Shown here piece after piece: positions 1-7,618 of a DNA stretch of 33,907 bases; the stretch's first letter is position 1; each line of letters opens with the position of its first letter. A program made the position numbers and the translations under genes. Source of the stretch: Nostoc sp. UHCC 0302 (GTDB lineage Bacteria; Cyanobacteriota; Cyanobacteriia; Cyanobacteriales; Nostocaceae); assembly GCF_038096175.1 (NCBI RefSeq), contig NZ_CP151105.1, positions 1 to 33,907 of the forward strand, read 5' to 3'. Below the pieces are notes generated by a model. The model was not told where the DNA came from and did not search any database. It saw nothing but the letters and a program-made list of their open reading frames with translations.

Positions 1-1291
1 AGTCGCGTGAGGATTCTAACGGTGATGATGGCTGAAGTTCAAAGGTCTTTATCGCCGACTCAACCGATTCTATATCTCGGCATAGCTCCTCAAAGAGTTG
101 TTCATCAACACTTTTCTGTTGAAGCTCATCTTCGTCTTGTTTTTTGTAAGATTCTATTTGTTGAACACCTGCTAATAATTGTTGCTGTGCTGACGACCAT
201 TCATCGTAATTAAACGTTTCTTTGGTTAACCAGTCGAGTGCAGCTTGCAAACTAGGTAAAACTTGGCTCTCAACTAAATCCCTTGAGCCTCCTGATAAGT
301 AGAAACGGTCAGAGGTCAAGTTACTGGCTAAGATTTTCTCAACGTTCTTTACAGCAAAATTGTTAGTGCTTGTTACCACAGTTAGGTTACTTCTATCCCG
401 ACCAGTTGAAGCTAATTCCACGGCTCGACTTACCACTTGCTGCGCTATCTTATGTAACAACAGTGTGGTCTTGCCATTTCCCGGTGGGCCAATCACAGCA
501 GTAACTCTTTCGTCTTGGGAATGTTTGAGGGCTTGTGCTTGATAGTCATCGGGCTGTGAGTTAGGAAATGCACCCAAAAAAACCACTTCATGCCGAGGTG
601 CTTTTGGTTGTTCAAACAGGTATTCGTAAGCTGGGTGTCCTGGTCTTGCCCAAGGAAAGTAATTTTGTTCGCTGATTTTTTGAAAATCTTTTTTGAGGTT
701 GTAATTAAAAGGAGTGTAGTCAAAATCCAACAAATAAGGGAGAAGTTTTGACCGCACGGGAAACGGCGGTATTTCAATCAGCACCAGAAAATCCTGTAGT
801 GTCTTAAAGGGACGATTGAAAGTAGTTTCGAGAAAAACTTTCAATCCTTCCCTTGTGACCAGGGACTCAGCCGCTTCTTCCTCTAGCCCGTACCATTCCA
901 TCAAATTTGGAATAATAGGCTGAAACTCGTATTGGGTTAAATCCCATCCGCTACTACGATAATTGCCCTCGAATATTGGAGAAACGTTGATGGTGAACAA
1001 CGGGCGAAATTGACGGCGATTCGATTCAACTACATAAAGCTGCGGGAAAGCTACAGCAATTGATGGTAATTTTGTTTGCTCTTTGTTTTTTGCATTTTTA
1101 AGAGGTTGCTTTATCTTTTTAAATAAAGACTCGTCTATTAATAATTTATCGCCTATCAGATTTACAAGAGAGTCCCAGATGTTGGTTTGTTCCGAATCGT
1201 CAGGTTCTACTTTGGCATTACTCAAATTTTCGACGTGGATGTAATCTAACCAAGCTTTGAGTAATGCTCGAATCTGTGAATCTTCCGCCAT
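1..1291 (-). CDS. SF1 (Upf1/Dna2-like) helicase, N-terminal part; continues at 33907-32331 across the circle junction
   Basis: The frame starts at ATG 1291 and is open to base 1. It continues in phase, with no stop, from 33907 to a stop at 32331, giving 955 codons. This part encodes an uncharacterised N-terminal region of about 260 residues, a Q-motif-like stretch (PNSQPDDYQAQAL), and then the Walker A motif GPPGNGKTT near residue 266. The other half holds DEAGQ, GDPLQLEP and the C-terminal motifs, so together they form a full superfamily 1 helicase of the AAA_11/AAA_12 type. The gene begins 81 bp after the parB stop on the same strand, so it may be co-transcribed with parAB. Its substrate is unknown. 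DNA or RNA unwinding is inferred from the family. The reading across the junction is SRD-YY-RFPVEAY, with no sign of truncation. Confidence 0.9.
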   Translation of the reverse strand, partial: MAEDSQIRALLKAWLDYIHVENLSNAKVEPDDSEQTNIWDSLVNLIGDKLLIDESLFKKIKQPLKNAKNKEQTKLPSIAVAFPQLYVVESNRRQFRPLFTINVSPIFEGNYRSSGWDLTQYEFQPIIPNLMEWYGLEEEAAESLVTREGLKVFLETTFNRPFKTLQDFLVLIEIPPFPVRSKLLPYLLDFDYTPFNYNLKKDFQKISEQNYFPWARPGHPAYEYLFEQPKAPRHEVVFLGAFPNSQPDDYQAQALKHSQDERVTAVIGPPGNGKTTLLLHKIAQQVVSRAVELASTGRDRSNLTVVTSTNNFAVKNVEKILASNLTSDRFYLSGGSRDLVESQVLPSLQAALDWLTKETFNYDEWSSAQQQLLAGVQQIESYKKQDEDELQQKSVDEQLFEELCRDIESVESAIKTFELQPSSPLESSRD

Positions 1292-1372
1292 CTCTGTTTC
1301 TCCCTTTGCACCTTTGTTGATCACAGATTTTTAAAATCTAGAAGTAGAGATTACCTGAAAATTCAAACCAAG

Positions 1373-2449
1373 TCACTCATCCGCAAGTAAGGCTTCTAGC
1401 TTGTTTATCAGGTTTACTAGCTGTTTTTGCTTTGCTGGTTCTTTCCATAGCTGACGCTTTTTAATGCGCTGCGTAATATCTTTTAGTCGTTCTGGTATTT
1501 GGTCAGGTTTTTTAGATGATGGTGGTGCTTCAGAAGGGGTGCTGGCTTGAATTTGTTCTTTGATTTGGCTTAAAGACCAATCGTTAGTTATTGCCTCTGA
1601 TAAAAGTTTTTTTCGTAGTTCGTCATCTTTTACCCGTGCCAAAGCTTGAGCTTTTGTGTATTCAAGCTTGCCGAATCGCAGTGCTATTAAAATTTCTTCT
1701 GGCAGATTGAGTAACGGTAAACGCTTGGTAGTGAACGATAACCAATTCATGAGTCCTAAGCTCTCAAATACCTGCTGTACCGTCTTTGATTGCTCATCAT
1801 TTAAGTTAGGAGAAACGTTTCTCCTAGATTCTGTCTCAGAATCCAAATTTTCAGAAATTCTGTCAAGAGATTCAGTCTCATCTGAGTTAGGAGAAACGTT
1901 TCTCCTAGATTCATCTAATGAATCTTTTGATTGCTCCTCACTTTTACTGTGAGCGTTCTTCATTCGGTACAGCAAGGATTTGACGGCTTCTACATCGCAA
2001 TGAAGCCGGATTGCCAACAGGTGCAAGATCCCTTCAGTTTCTTCAACAGGGTTTAGGTCTTCTCGTTGCAGGTTTTCAATCAAAGCCAACTGAAACGCTA
2101 GATCATCGGTTAGCTCACGCACAATCACAGGCACAGCTTCAAGTTTTACTGACTGCCCTGCCCGATAGCGTCGTTCTCCTGCTACTAGTTCGTATTTTCC
2201 CCCACCTAGTGGACGTACTAACAGAGGTTGGAGGATGCCATGCTGTCTTACTGACTCAACTAATTCTTTTAATGCTTGTGGATCAAAGTATCGTCGGGGC
2301 TGGTGTTGCGACAGAACTATATCTTCAAGCTTGATAGTAGTTTCAGTAGCTGCTGGCTGTTCGGCATCCGGTGAGGATAACCAAGGCGCAGGCGGTGGAG
2401 TTGTAATTTGACCCCCAAAGGGTTTGTCAGTTTGCTTACGTCGGATCAC
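1373..2449 (-). CDS. parB: ParB-family partition protein
   Basis: This 358-residue protein has the ParB/Srx N-terminal fold, with the nucleotide-binding box AGERRYRAG, the second box ENLQREDLNP, and a following HTH-like segment ending KSLLYRMKN. Family members bind parS DNA, load and slide as CTP-dependent clamps, and stimulate ParA. The C-terminal end is basic and leucine-rich, as expected for dimerisation. Between the HTH and a conserved-looking block (VQQVFESLGLMNW) lies a serine/glutamate-rich linker that contains ESRRNVSPN twice. At DNA level those repeats are two copies of a 20-bp palindrome. The start codon overlaps the parA stop by 4 bp (ATGA), which indicates translational coupling. 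The helicase follows 81 bp downstream. Confidence 0.95.
   Translation of the reverse strand: MIRRKQTDKPFGGQITTPPPAPWLSSPDAEQPAATETTIKLEDIVLSQHQPRRYFDPQALKELVESVRQHGILQPLLVRPLGGGKYELVAGERRYRAGQSVKLEAVPVIVRELTDDLAFQLALIENLQREDLNPVEETEGILHLLAIRLHCDVEAVKSLLYRMKNAHSKSEEQSKDSLDESRRNVSPNSDETESLDRISENLDSETESRRNVSPNLNDEQSKTVQQVFESLGLMNWLSFTTKRLPLLNLPEEILIALRFGKLEYTKAQALARVKDDELRKKLLSEAITNDWSLSQIKEQIQASTPSEAPPSSKKPDQIPERLKDITQRIKKRQLWKEPAKQKQLVNLINKLEALLADE
1807..1826. promoter_or_regulatory. Candidate parS centromere site, copy 1
   Basis: This is the perfect 20-bp palindrome TAGGAGAAACGTTTCTCCTA, lying inside the parB linker. An identical copy lies 81 bp away (1888-1907), and the identity extends over 28 bp (1804-1831 and 1885-1912). 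ParB sites are typically perfect palindromes of about 16 bp close to or inside parAB, so parS is the natural reading. Binding is inferred, not shown. Confidence 0.6.
1888..1907. promoter_or_regulatory. Candidate parS centromere site, copy 2
   Basis: This is the second identical 20-bp palindrome. The spacing of 81 bp is 27 codons, so both copies are read in the same frame and yield the same peptide SRRNVSPN on the minus strand. I saw no third full copy. The core GAAACGTTTC recurs only once, near 13490, inside another gene. Confidence 0.6.
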
Positions 2450-3216
2450 AAAGCCTCCAAAGCCAAAGCGATTTCAGATAGGATAGGGACTACAGAATGT
2501 TTAGGGTCAAACACCGCTAGGGGCGCACGTTCTTCTGTCGCATCGACAAAAGCTGTGGCTCTGGGGATGGCAGGGAAAATCCGACCCCAAGCTGAAAGTT
2601 GTTCAGTGATAGCTGCTAATGCTCGTTTATCTGCTGAGTTCTGGTTGGCATACCGCGTAGGAACAAACCCGGCTATTTGGATTTTGCGGTTGGCTTTATT
2701 TTTGACGTGGGTAATAGTTTGTAACAGTTCGTCAGTTCCCTCAAAGGCTTTGAGATGAGTTTCGACGGGGACGAGTACGTGTGTGGCCGCGACTAAGGAG
2801 ATATAAGAAAGCAACCCTAAGCTGGGGGGACAATCTACAAGAATGAAGTCGTAGGCATCTAGAACAGATTCAACGGCTTCCTTGAGGCGCAATTCACGCA
2901 TGGCAGTACTAACTAACTGCATTTCGGCTCCACTTAAAACTCGGTTAGCTGGAACCAAGTCCATACCGTGAATGCCAGAATGAATTGGTAAGGGCTGCTC
3001 GTCAATAATGGCATCAGCAATGGTTTTTTGTAACTGAGATGGCACTAACCCCATGAATTTGGTCAAGGACGCTTGGGGGTCTAGGTCAATGAGGAGGACG
3101 CGATGTTTTCGTTTTGCTAGGTGGTATCCCAAATTTTGGGTCAGTGTCGATTTGGCGACACCACCCGCTTGGTTAAACAGGGCAATAATGCGGCATGGCT
3201 GGTCAGAAGTGGACAC
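2446..3216 (-). CDS. parA: ParA-family partition ATPase
   Basis: This 256-residue Walker-type ATPase has a P-loop NQAGGVAKST near residue 15, LIDLDPQAS (Walker A') near residue 43 and FILVDCPPSL (Walker B) near residue 125. It lacks a long N-terminal HTH extension, so it resembles type Ib or chromosomal ParA. The family forms ATP-dependent nucleoid-bound gradients that move ParB-parS complexes. The signature lysine normally preceding GG in the deviant Walker A (KGGxGK) is alanine here, while the second lysine is kept. The start is GTG at 3216, with an AGGAACG sequence upstream. parB overlaps its stop by 4 bp. The 154 bp up to the divergent antitoxin gene at 3371 must hold the promoters of both. 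Confidence 0.93.
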   Translation of the reverse strand: MSTSDQPCRIIALFNQAGGVAKSTLTQNLGYHLAKRKHRVLLIDLDPQASLTKFMGLVPSQLQKTIADAIIDEQPLPIHSGIHGMDLVPANRVLSGAEMQLVSTAMRELRLKEAVESVLDAYDFILVDCPPSLGLLSYISLVAATHVLVPVETHLKAFEGTDELLQTITHVKNKANRKIQIAGFVPTRYANQNSADKRALAAITEQLSAWGRIFPAIPRATAFVDATEERAPLAVFDPKHSVVPILSEIALALEAL

Positions 3217-3370
3217 TGGCTTTCGTTCCTAGAAGATACATTGATGTTTGGTCAACAGGCTCGGTTTTAGTTTCCAGTTTACTGAAGTGTATCAAAAGAA
3301 GAGAAGCCCTAGCTAATACAGGAATATAAGCAGTAGACTTTATAGAAGAAAGCCACATGAAGTCATTGCT

Positions 3371-3586
3371 ATGACAACCAAACAAGCCATTTTTGAGGCG
3401 ATTGAACAACTGCCAGAGCAGCACCTCGAAGAAGTGTTACGGTATGTTCAACAGCTTGCACGTAGTGATAAATCACCAGCCATTAACCCACACAGCAACA
3501 GTATTGACCCCCTGGGAAACTTTATCGGTGCAGTATCTCATGGCTCCCTAGCTGCCAACTTAGACGACGAACTTTATGCCGACTAA
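3371..3586 (+). CDS. Small antitoxin-like protein paired with PIN toxin
   Basis: This 71-residue protein begins MTTKQAIFEAIEQLPEQHLEEVLRYVQQL, a predicted helical segment like those of DUF2281/VapB-type antitoxins common in cyanobacteria. It then has a polar tail (GNFIGAVSHGSLAANLDDELYAD), the kind of flexible C-terminus that wraps a toxin. It overlaps the downstream PIN gene by 11 bp, the arrangement expected of an antitoxin-toxin operon. The role of neutralising the PIN RNase and autoregulating the promoter is inferred from family and position. Confidence 0.75.
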   Translation: MTTKQAIFEAIEQLPEQHLEEVLRYVQQLARSDKSPAINPHSNSIDPLGNFIGAVSHGSLAANLDDELYAD

Positions 3587-4004
3587 CCTTTTCATTGATA
3601 CTTGGGGTTGGCTCACGCTCCATGACAAAAGTGAACGTTATCACCAAGAAGCTACAAAAGCCTACCAAAGTGCCATTTCTCAAAATGGACAAATTTATAC
3701 AACTGATTACATTCTTGACGAAACATTCACTTTCTTCTTTCGACGACTTCCTGCACCGAGAGCCGACCAATCTATGAAAGCTCTGCTGTCTGCCTTTAAT
3801 GCTGATAACTTTTATTTAATCCGCATTACTGAAGAACGCTTTGCCCAAACAAAAGTACTCCGTTCTAAATTTCTCGATAAGCCCCTGATTTCTTTTACTG
3901 ACTTGACCTCAATGGTCGTTATGCAAGAATGTAACATTACAACAATCCTCACCCAAGATGCTCACTTCACTCATGTGGGCATGGGCTTTGAGTTAGTTCC
4001 CTAA
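3576..4004 (+). CDS. PIN-domain ribonuclease toxin (VapC-like)
   Basis: This protein of about 142 residues starts MPTNLFIDTWGWL, with the first PIN acidic residue at D8. Further acidic residues follow in DYILDET (about 44-49), SFTDLTS (about D108) and LTQDAHF (about D127), matching the PIN Mg2+ site order. PIN toxins of this group cleave RNA. The start overlaps the antitoxin stop by 11 bp. A pair of 15-bp direct repeats follows the stop, and then the SNF2 gene begins 69 bp further on. The pair may serve plasmid addiction, or it may guard the helicase pair downstream. Confidence 0.85.
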   Translation: MPTNLFIDTWGWLTLHDKSERYHQEATKAYQSAISQNGQIYTTDYILDETFTFFFRRLPAPRADQSMKALLSAFNADNFYLIRITEERFAQTKVLRSKFLDKPLISFTDLTSMVVMQECNITTILTQDAHFTHVGMGFELVP

Positions 4005-4017
4005 TTAGTGCGGAACT

Positions 4018-4055
4018 GGTCAAATGTACTTGCGCGGTGTGGTCAAATGTATTTG
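4018..4055 (+). repeat. Two 15-bp direct repeats upstream of the SNF2 gene
   Basis: GGTCAAATGTACTTG (4018-4032) and GGTCAAATGTATTTG (4041-4055) match at 14 of 15 positions. Their starts are 23 bp apart, about two helical turns, and they end just before the ribosome binding site at about 4060. This looks like an operator or activator site controlling the helicase gene separately from the toxin pair. The function is inferred from layout only. Confidence 0.55.
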
Positions 4056-4073
4056 TTAGGGGAGCGGTGCATC

Positions 4074-5783
4074 ATGGAGAAAAACTATACATTCAAATTC
4101 AATTCTTCCACTGCCTTAGAAGCCCTCAGAGCAGGTAAATATGACCCTATTAACTTTTACGAAGCGCGTTTAGACCTGTTTAGCCTATCGGTAATGGCAG
4201 ACTACGATCAGCTAATTTGCCTACCCACACTAACTGCTATCGACAAATACTGGTATCAGATTGAAACAGCCCGAAAGGTTCTCAGACAACTAGGTGGACG
4301 TGCATTACTAGCGGATGAAGTCGGATTGGGCAAAACCATTGAGGCAGGACTAATCATAGCCGAATACTTAGCTAGGGGTATGGTACAGTCCCTGCTGGTG
4401 TTAACTCCCGCATCCCTAGTTTCCCAGTGGCAATCAGAGTTAAGTGATAAATTTAATATTGCTACTATCACCACAGATAACCGTGACCCGCAACAACCCA
4501 TAGATGAATTTTGGACGAATAATCCGCGAATTATTGCTTCATTAAACACGGCTAAATCTGCTAAACATTATCCCCACGTCACCAGTCGCACTTGGGACTT
4601 GGTAGTTGTCGATGAAGCCCACCACCTGAAAAATCGCAGTACCGTCAACTGGAAACTGGTCAACGCCCTGAATAAGCGGTTTATTCTCATGCTCACTGCT
4701 ACGCCAGTGCAGAACTCCCTTGTTGAACTGTTTAATCTGCTGACTCTCCTCAAACCAGGACTACTACAAACAGAAGCCGCTTTTAAAAAAGAATATGTCG
4801 ATTCTAGAAATGGACGAGTTCCTAAAAATCCAGAAAAGTTGCGCTCTCTGATGCGGGAAGTCATGGTACGAAATACCCGCGCCCTAGTAGATGTCAAACT
4901 GCCCAAACGCTTCGCCACCACAATTACCGTTACCCCAGCAGCAGGCGAGGAGAAACTTTACCAGGACTTGAGCGAGTATCTACGTTCTTCTGAGGATAAG
5001 CTAGACAGGCTCTCGCGCACCAATTTGCTAATGCGTGCTGGTTCATCCCCTGGTGCTTTGGCTGACTCCCTCAAGCAATTGACCAAACGCCTACCTGATG
5101 AAGAACTGAAGTCTTTAGCAAGACGAGCATCTCAAGTAAAGCAGGTCGAGAAAGCAAAAGCATTGGTAGAGATGCTCTCAAAATCTCGTCAGAAAACTCT
5201 GGTCTTCACAACCCATAAAGCGACTAGCACTTATTTGGCCCAAACTCTGCAAGCAGCAAATATCCCCTTTGCGGAATTTCAGGGTGGTATGTCTCTTAAA
5301 CAGAAAGATGAGGCTATAGCCGCATTTCGAGATACTGTTTCTGTACTCTTAGCATCCGAAACAGGCGGAGAGGGACGTAACATTCAGTTTGCCAATGCGA
5401 TTGTTAATTATGACCTGCCCTGGAACCCAATGAAAATAGAACAGCGCATTGGTCGTATCCACCGCATCGGACAAACCCAGGATGTTTTTATTTTTAACTT
5501 TTGTCTAAAAGGCAGTATCGAAGAATATATTCTGCGGATACTGCACGACAAAATCAATATGTTTGAACTGGTGGTCGGAGAGATTGAAACAATTTTGGGG
5601 AACGTGGATGATGAATTTGATTTTAGTGAAATTGTCATGGATATCTGGCTCAAGCATCAGATCAAGCCGGAATTAGATACAGCCTTTGACCAATTGGCAG
5701 ATAATTTATTGAAAGCCAAAAACCAGTATCAGCAAATTCAGGAACTGGATGAACAGATTTTCGGCGAAGATTTTGAAGCTTGA
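4074..5783 (+). CDS. SNF2-family (SF2) DEAH helicase / translocase
   Basis: I chose ATG 4074 because GGGGAG lies about 10 bases before it; the longer frame from 4008 has no such site and would read through the direct repeats. The 569-residue product has ADEVGLGKT (residues 80-88), TPASLVSQW, VVVDEAHHLKN (DEAH 180-183), TATPVQN, and then the C-terminal motor motifs GGEGRNIQFANAIVNYD and QRIGRIHRIGQ. It is compact: two RecA lobes and a short tail, with no N-terminal nuclease or chromodomain. Such proteins translocate on double-stranded DNA using ATP. Bacterial relatives include RapA and the SNF2 subunits of defence systems. A gene of unknown function follows 19 bp downstream and probably encodes its partner. 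Confidence 0.9.
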   Translation: MEKNYTFKFNSSTALEALRAGKYDPINFYEARLDLFSLSVMADYDQLICLPTLTAIDKYWYQIETARKVLRQLGGRALLADEVGLGKTIEAGLIIAEYLARGMVQSLLVLTPASLVSQWQSELSDKFNIATITTDNRDPQQPIDEFWTNNPRIIASLNTAKSAKHYPHVTSRTWDLVVVDEAHHLKNRSTVNWKLVNALNKRFILMLTATPVQNSLVELFNLLTLLKPGLLQTEAAFKKEYVDSRNGRVPKNPEKLRSLMREVMVRNTRALVDVKLPKRFATTITVTPAAGEEKLYQDLSEYLRSSEDKLDRLSRTNLLMRAGSSPGALADSLKQLTKRLPDEELKSLARRASQVKQVEKAKALVEMLSKSRQKTLVFTTHKATSTYLAQTLQAANIPFAEFQGGMSLKQKDEAIAAFRDTVSVLLASETGGEGRNIQFANAIVNYDLPWNPMKIEQRIGRIHRIGQTQDVFIFNFCLKGSIEEYILRILHDKINMFELVVGEIETILGNVDDEFDFSEIVMDIWLKHQIKPELDTAFDQLADNLLKAKNQYQQIQELDEQIFGEDFEA

Positions 5784-5802
5784 GAGATTGATTTGACTGA
5801 AT

Positions 5803-6843
5803 ATGTTATCAGACCCAATTATTGCTACCTTAGAAAAAATTGTTTCTCTGCATGACGGGATAGCAGAGCCTGCTGGTGAACACATTTTGAATGTGTTGTT
5901 GACGGAAAACATAGCATCGCTGCTTTCACTCCCAGAAGAAGTTACTTTTACAACTATTGCTGATGTACCCCAAAGTGTTTTTGTCACCTATCATTCAGAA
6001 GTCTTAAATAAGTTATCTGAGCTATTAGCTGTTAAAGGACTTATTAGCGCATTGGGTGTAAAATTCGATGGCTATCTAAAAACTACGGGCTTTGACAAGA
6101 GCATACCTGAGAGATTCACACCTCAAAATGGTTTAATTCGTTTTCTAGATGCTAAACCAGAAATTACTCGCTACATCTTGTGTAATGTGGCTTATACAGC
6201 GAATGCAGAGGAAAAAAGGATTGGTTTAGTTTCGTTTATTATCAATGAAATAACAGGAGTAACACCAGTAGAAATTGGGGATGCTTTGTTTTGGGAGTCT
6301 GACCGAATGACTGTGGAGCATCAAGATATACCATTAGCGATGCCAATTGAAGAGTTGTTGAAATTAATCGAACATCAAAGTGCAATATTGATTGGAAAAT
6401 CTTTAGATAATTGGCAGGCTAAATTAACAAGAGCTAGAGCTAGGGATGAAGAAAGACTTAAGGATTATTACAATACTATTAGCTCGGAAATTCGCCACAA
6501 GATTGAGTCAAAACATTTGATTGGTGATGAACTAGACAAGGAATTAGCACGAATTGAAGCCACTAATAGAGAGTTAGAGAGAAAATTGTTGGACATCCAA
6601 GAGCGTTATGCAATGAGTGTAGAAGCTTGTTTGCACAGTGCAATGATTATCCATCTCCCTACGGTACATATTCAGTGTGAGTTGCAAAGAAAGAAAGCGA
6701 AACGGACTGTAACAGCAGTTTGGAATCCATTCACTAAAATTATTGAGCCGCTACGCTGCGAATTATCAGGAGAACCTGTTTACGATTTCTATTTAGATGA
6801 TCAATCAGCCAAAATTATCTCACCGACAGTTTGGAGAAAGTAA
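5803..6843 (+). CDS. Uncharacterised partner of the SNF2 helicase (coiled coil, vestigial metal-binding tail)
   Basis: I do not recognise a named family. The 346-residue protein starts 19 bp after the SNF2 stop, so the two are almost certainly one transcription unit. Residues 1-200 look globular. About 205-275 is strongly charged and helical (ARARDEERLKDYY, IEATNRELERKLLDIQERYAM), a likely coiled coil. The C-terminus contains WNPFTKIIEPLRCELSGEP. From memory, proteins paired with SNF2 helicases often end in a Cys-rich zinc ribbon after a similar sequence; here only single cysteines remain, so a metal site may have been lost. A role as adaptor or DNA-recognition subunit of the helicase is inference. 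Confidence 0.75.
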   Translation: MLSDPIIATLEKIVSLHDGIAEPAGEHILNVLLTENIASLLSLPEEVTFTTIADVPQSVFVTYHSEVLNKLSELLAVKGLISALGVKFDGYLKTTGFDKSIPERFTPQNGLIRFLDAKPEITRYILCNVAYTANAEEKRIGLVSFIINEITGVTPVEIGDALFWESDRMTVEHQDIPLAMPIEELLKLIEHQSAILIGKSLDNWQAKLTRARARDEERLKDYYNTISSEIRHKIESKHLIGDELDKELARIEATNRELERKLLDIQERYAMSVEACLHSAMIIHLPTVHIQCELQRKKAKRTVTAVWNPFTKIIEPLRCELSGEPVYDFYLDDQSAKIISPTVWRK

Positions 6844-6965
6844 TTGGTGAGATTTCCGCTACAACTAGGGTTTGACCCCCAATACCAAAGAGCAACCTTC
6901 CCAAAATCTAGCAGGGCAGCGTCATTCTTGAAACTTTGTCGCTTTTAAGCTACGATTTATAATCT

Positions 6966-7328
6966 ATGGCTGATATCGTTCGTCAAAAAACACTGCTAGT
7001 CTATGCAAAAGAAGACGGCAAGGAGCCGTACACCGAATGGCTGGAAAACTTGAAGGACTATGTGATCCGTTCAAGGATAATTCGACGGATAGAGCGACTC
7101 AAGCAGGGCAATTACGGGGATTGCAAGCCGGTTGGAGATGGCGTGCTTGAAATTAGGTTTTTCTTTGGCAGTGGCTACCGCGTTTACTTTGGTGAATCCG
7201 CGAACGATCTGGTGATTCTCCTGTGTGGTGGCGACAAGGACAGCCAGGAGAGGGACATAGAAAAGGCTAAAGAATATTGGCAGGCTTATCAGGAGGAACA
7301 GGATGAGCAAGAAACTGAGAAACCATGA
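6966..7328 (+). CDS. HigB/RelE-superfamily toxin (addiction module killer protein type)
   Basis: This 120-residue protein shows the hallmarks of the phage-derived Gp49-like/HigB group: EPYTEWLENLKD near the start, RIERLKQGNYGDCKPVGDGVLEIRF in the middle, GYRVYFG, and LLCGGDKDSQERDIEKAKEYW at the end. Family members are ribosome-dependent mRNA interferases. The toxin comes first, and its end overlaps the antitoxin gene by 26 bp, the HigBA order. It is richer in GC and in CTG leucine codons than its neighbours, which suggests acquisition from elsewhere. A TATAAT hexamer lies only 2 bp before the ATG, so either the mRNA has almost no leader or the promoter is elsewhere. Confidence 0.88.
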   Translation: MADIVRQKTLLVYAKEDGKEPYTEWLENLKDYVIRSRIIRRIERLKQGNYGDCKPVGDGVLEIRFFFGSGYRVYFGESANDLVILLCGGDKDSQERDIEKAKEYWQAYQEEQDEQETEKP

Positions 7329-7614
7329 CGAGGTTGTTAAAGAGCAGCTGCTGAACCCGGAAATGGCAAAGGCTTACCTGGACGTTGCCCTTGAAGAGTA
7401 CGAGCAGGATGGCGATCTGGGTTTTTTTCTGGAAGCACTACGGAACGTGGTGGAAGCACGTTCGGGGATGACGAGCCTTGCGGAAAAAACGGGTTTGAAC
7501 CGCCAGAATCTTTACCGAGTATTGTCGCCAGAAGGCAACCCCGAACTGCGAACCATCAGCCTTATTCTGCATCATCTCGGCTATCGCCTGAGTGTGCAAC
7601 CAATTCAAAGCTGA
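7303..7614 (+). CDS. HigA-like XRE antitoxin
   Basis: This 103-residue protein carries a Cro/C1-type HTH in its second half (MTSLAEKTGLNRQNLYRVLSPEGNPELRTISLILHHLGY), typical of addiction-module antidote proteins. A strong AGGAGG site 7-8 bases before ATG 7303 fixes the start inside the toxin gene. It should bind the HigB-like toxin and repress the pair's promoter. The leucine codons are mostly CTG and the GC content is visibly higher than in the neighbouring genes. It converges on the recombinase gene, whose stop lies 5 bp away. Confidence 0.9.
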   Translation: MSKKLRNHDEVVKEQLLNPEMAKAYLDVALEEYEQDGDLGFFLEALRNVVEARSGMTSLAEKTGLNRQNLYRVLSPEGNPELRTISLILHHLGYRLSVQPIQS

Positions 7615-7618
7615 AAAT

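Noticed and set aside
493-777. Minus-strand frame of 94 codons near the left edge
   Set aside because: It is an out-of-frame shadow of the SF1 helicase gene that covers 1-1291.
6952-6965. TATAAT immediately before the HigB-like start as its promoter
   Set aside because: It is only 2 bp before the ATG, so transcription would start inside the gene; the true promoter is unclear.
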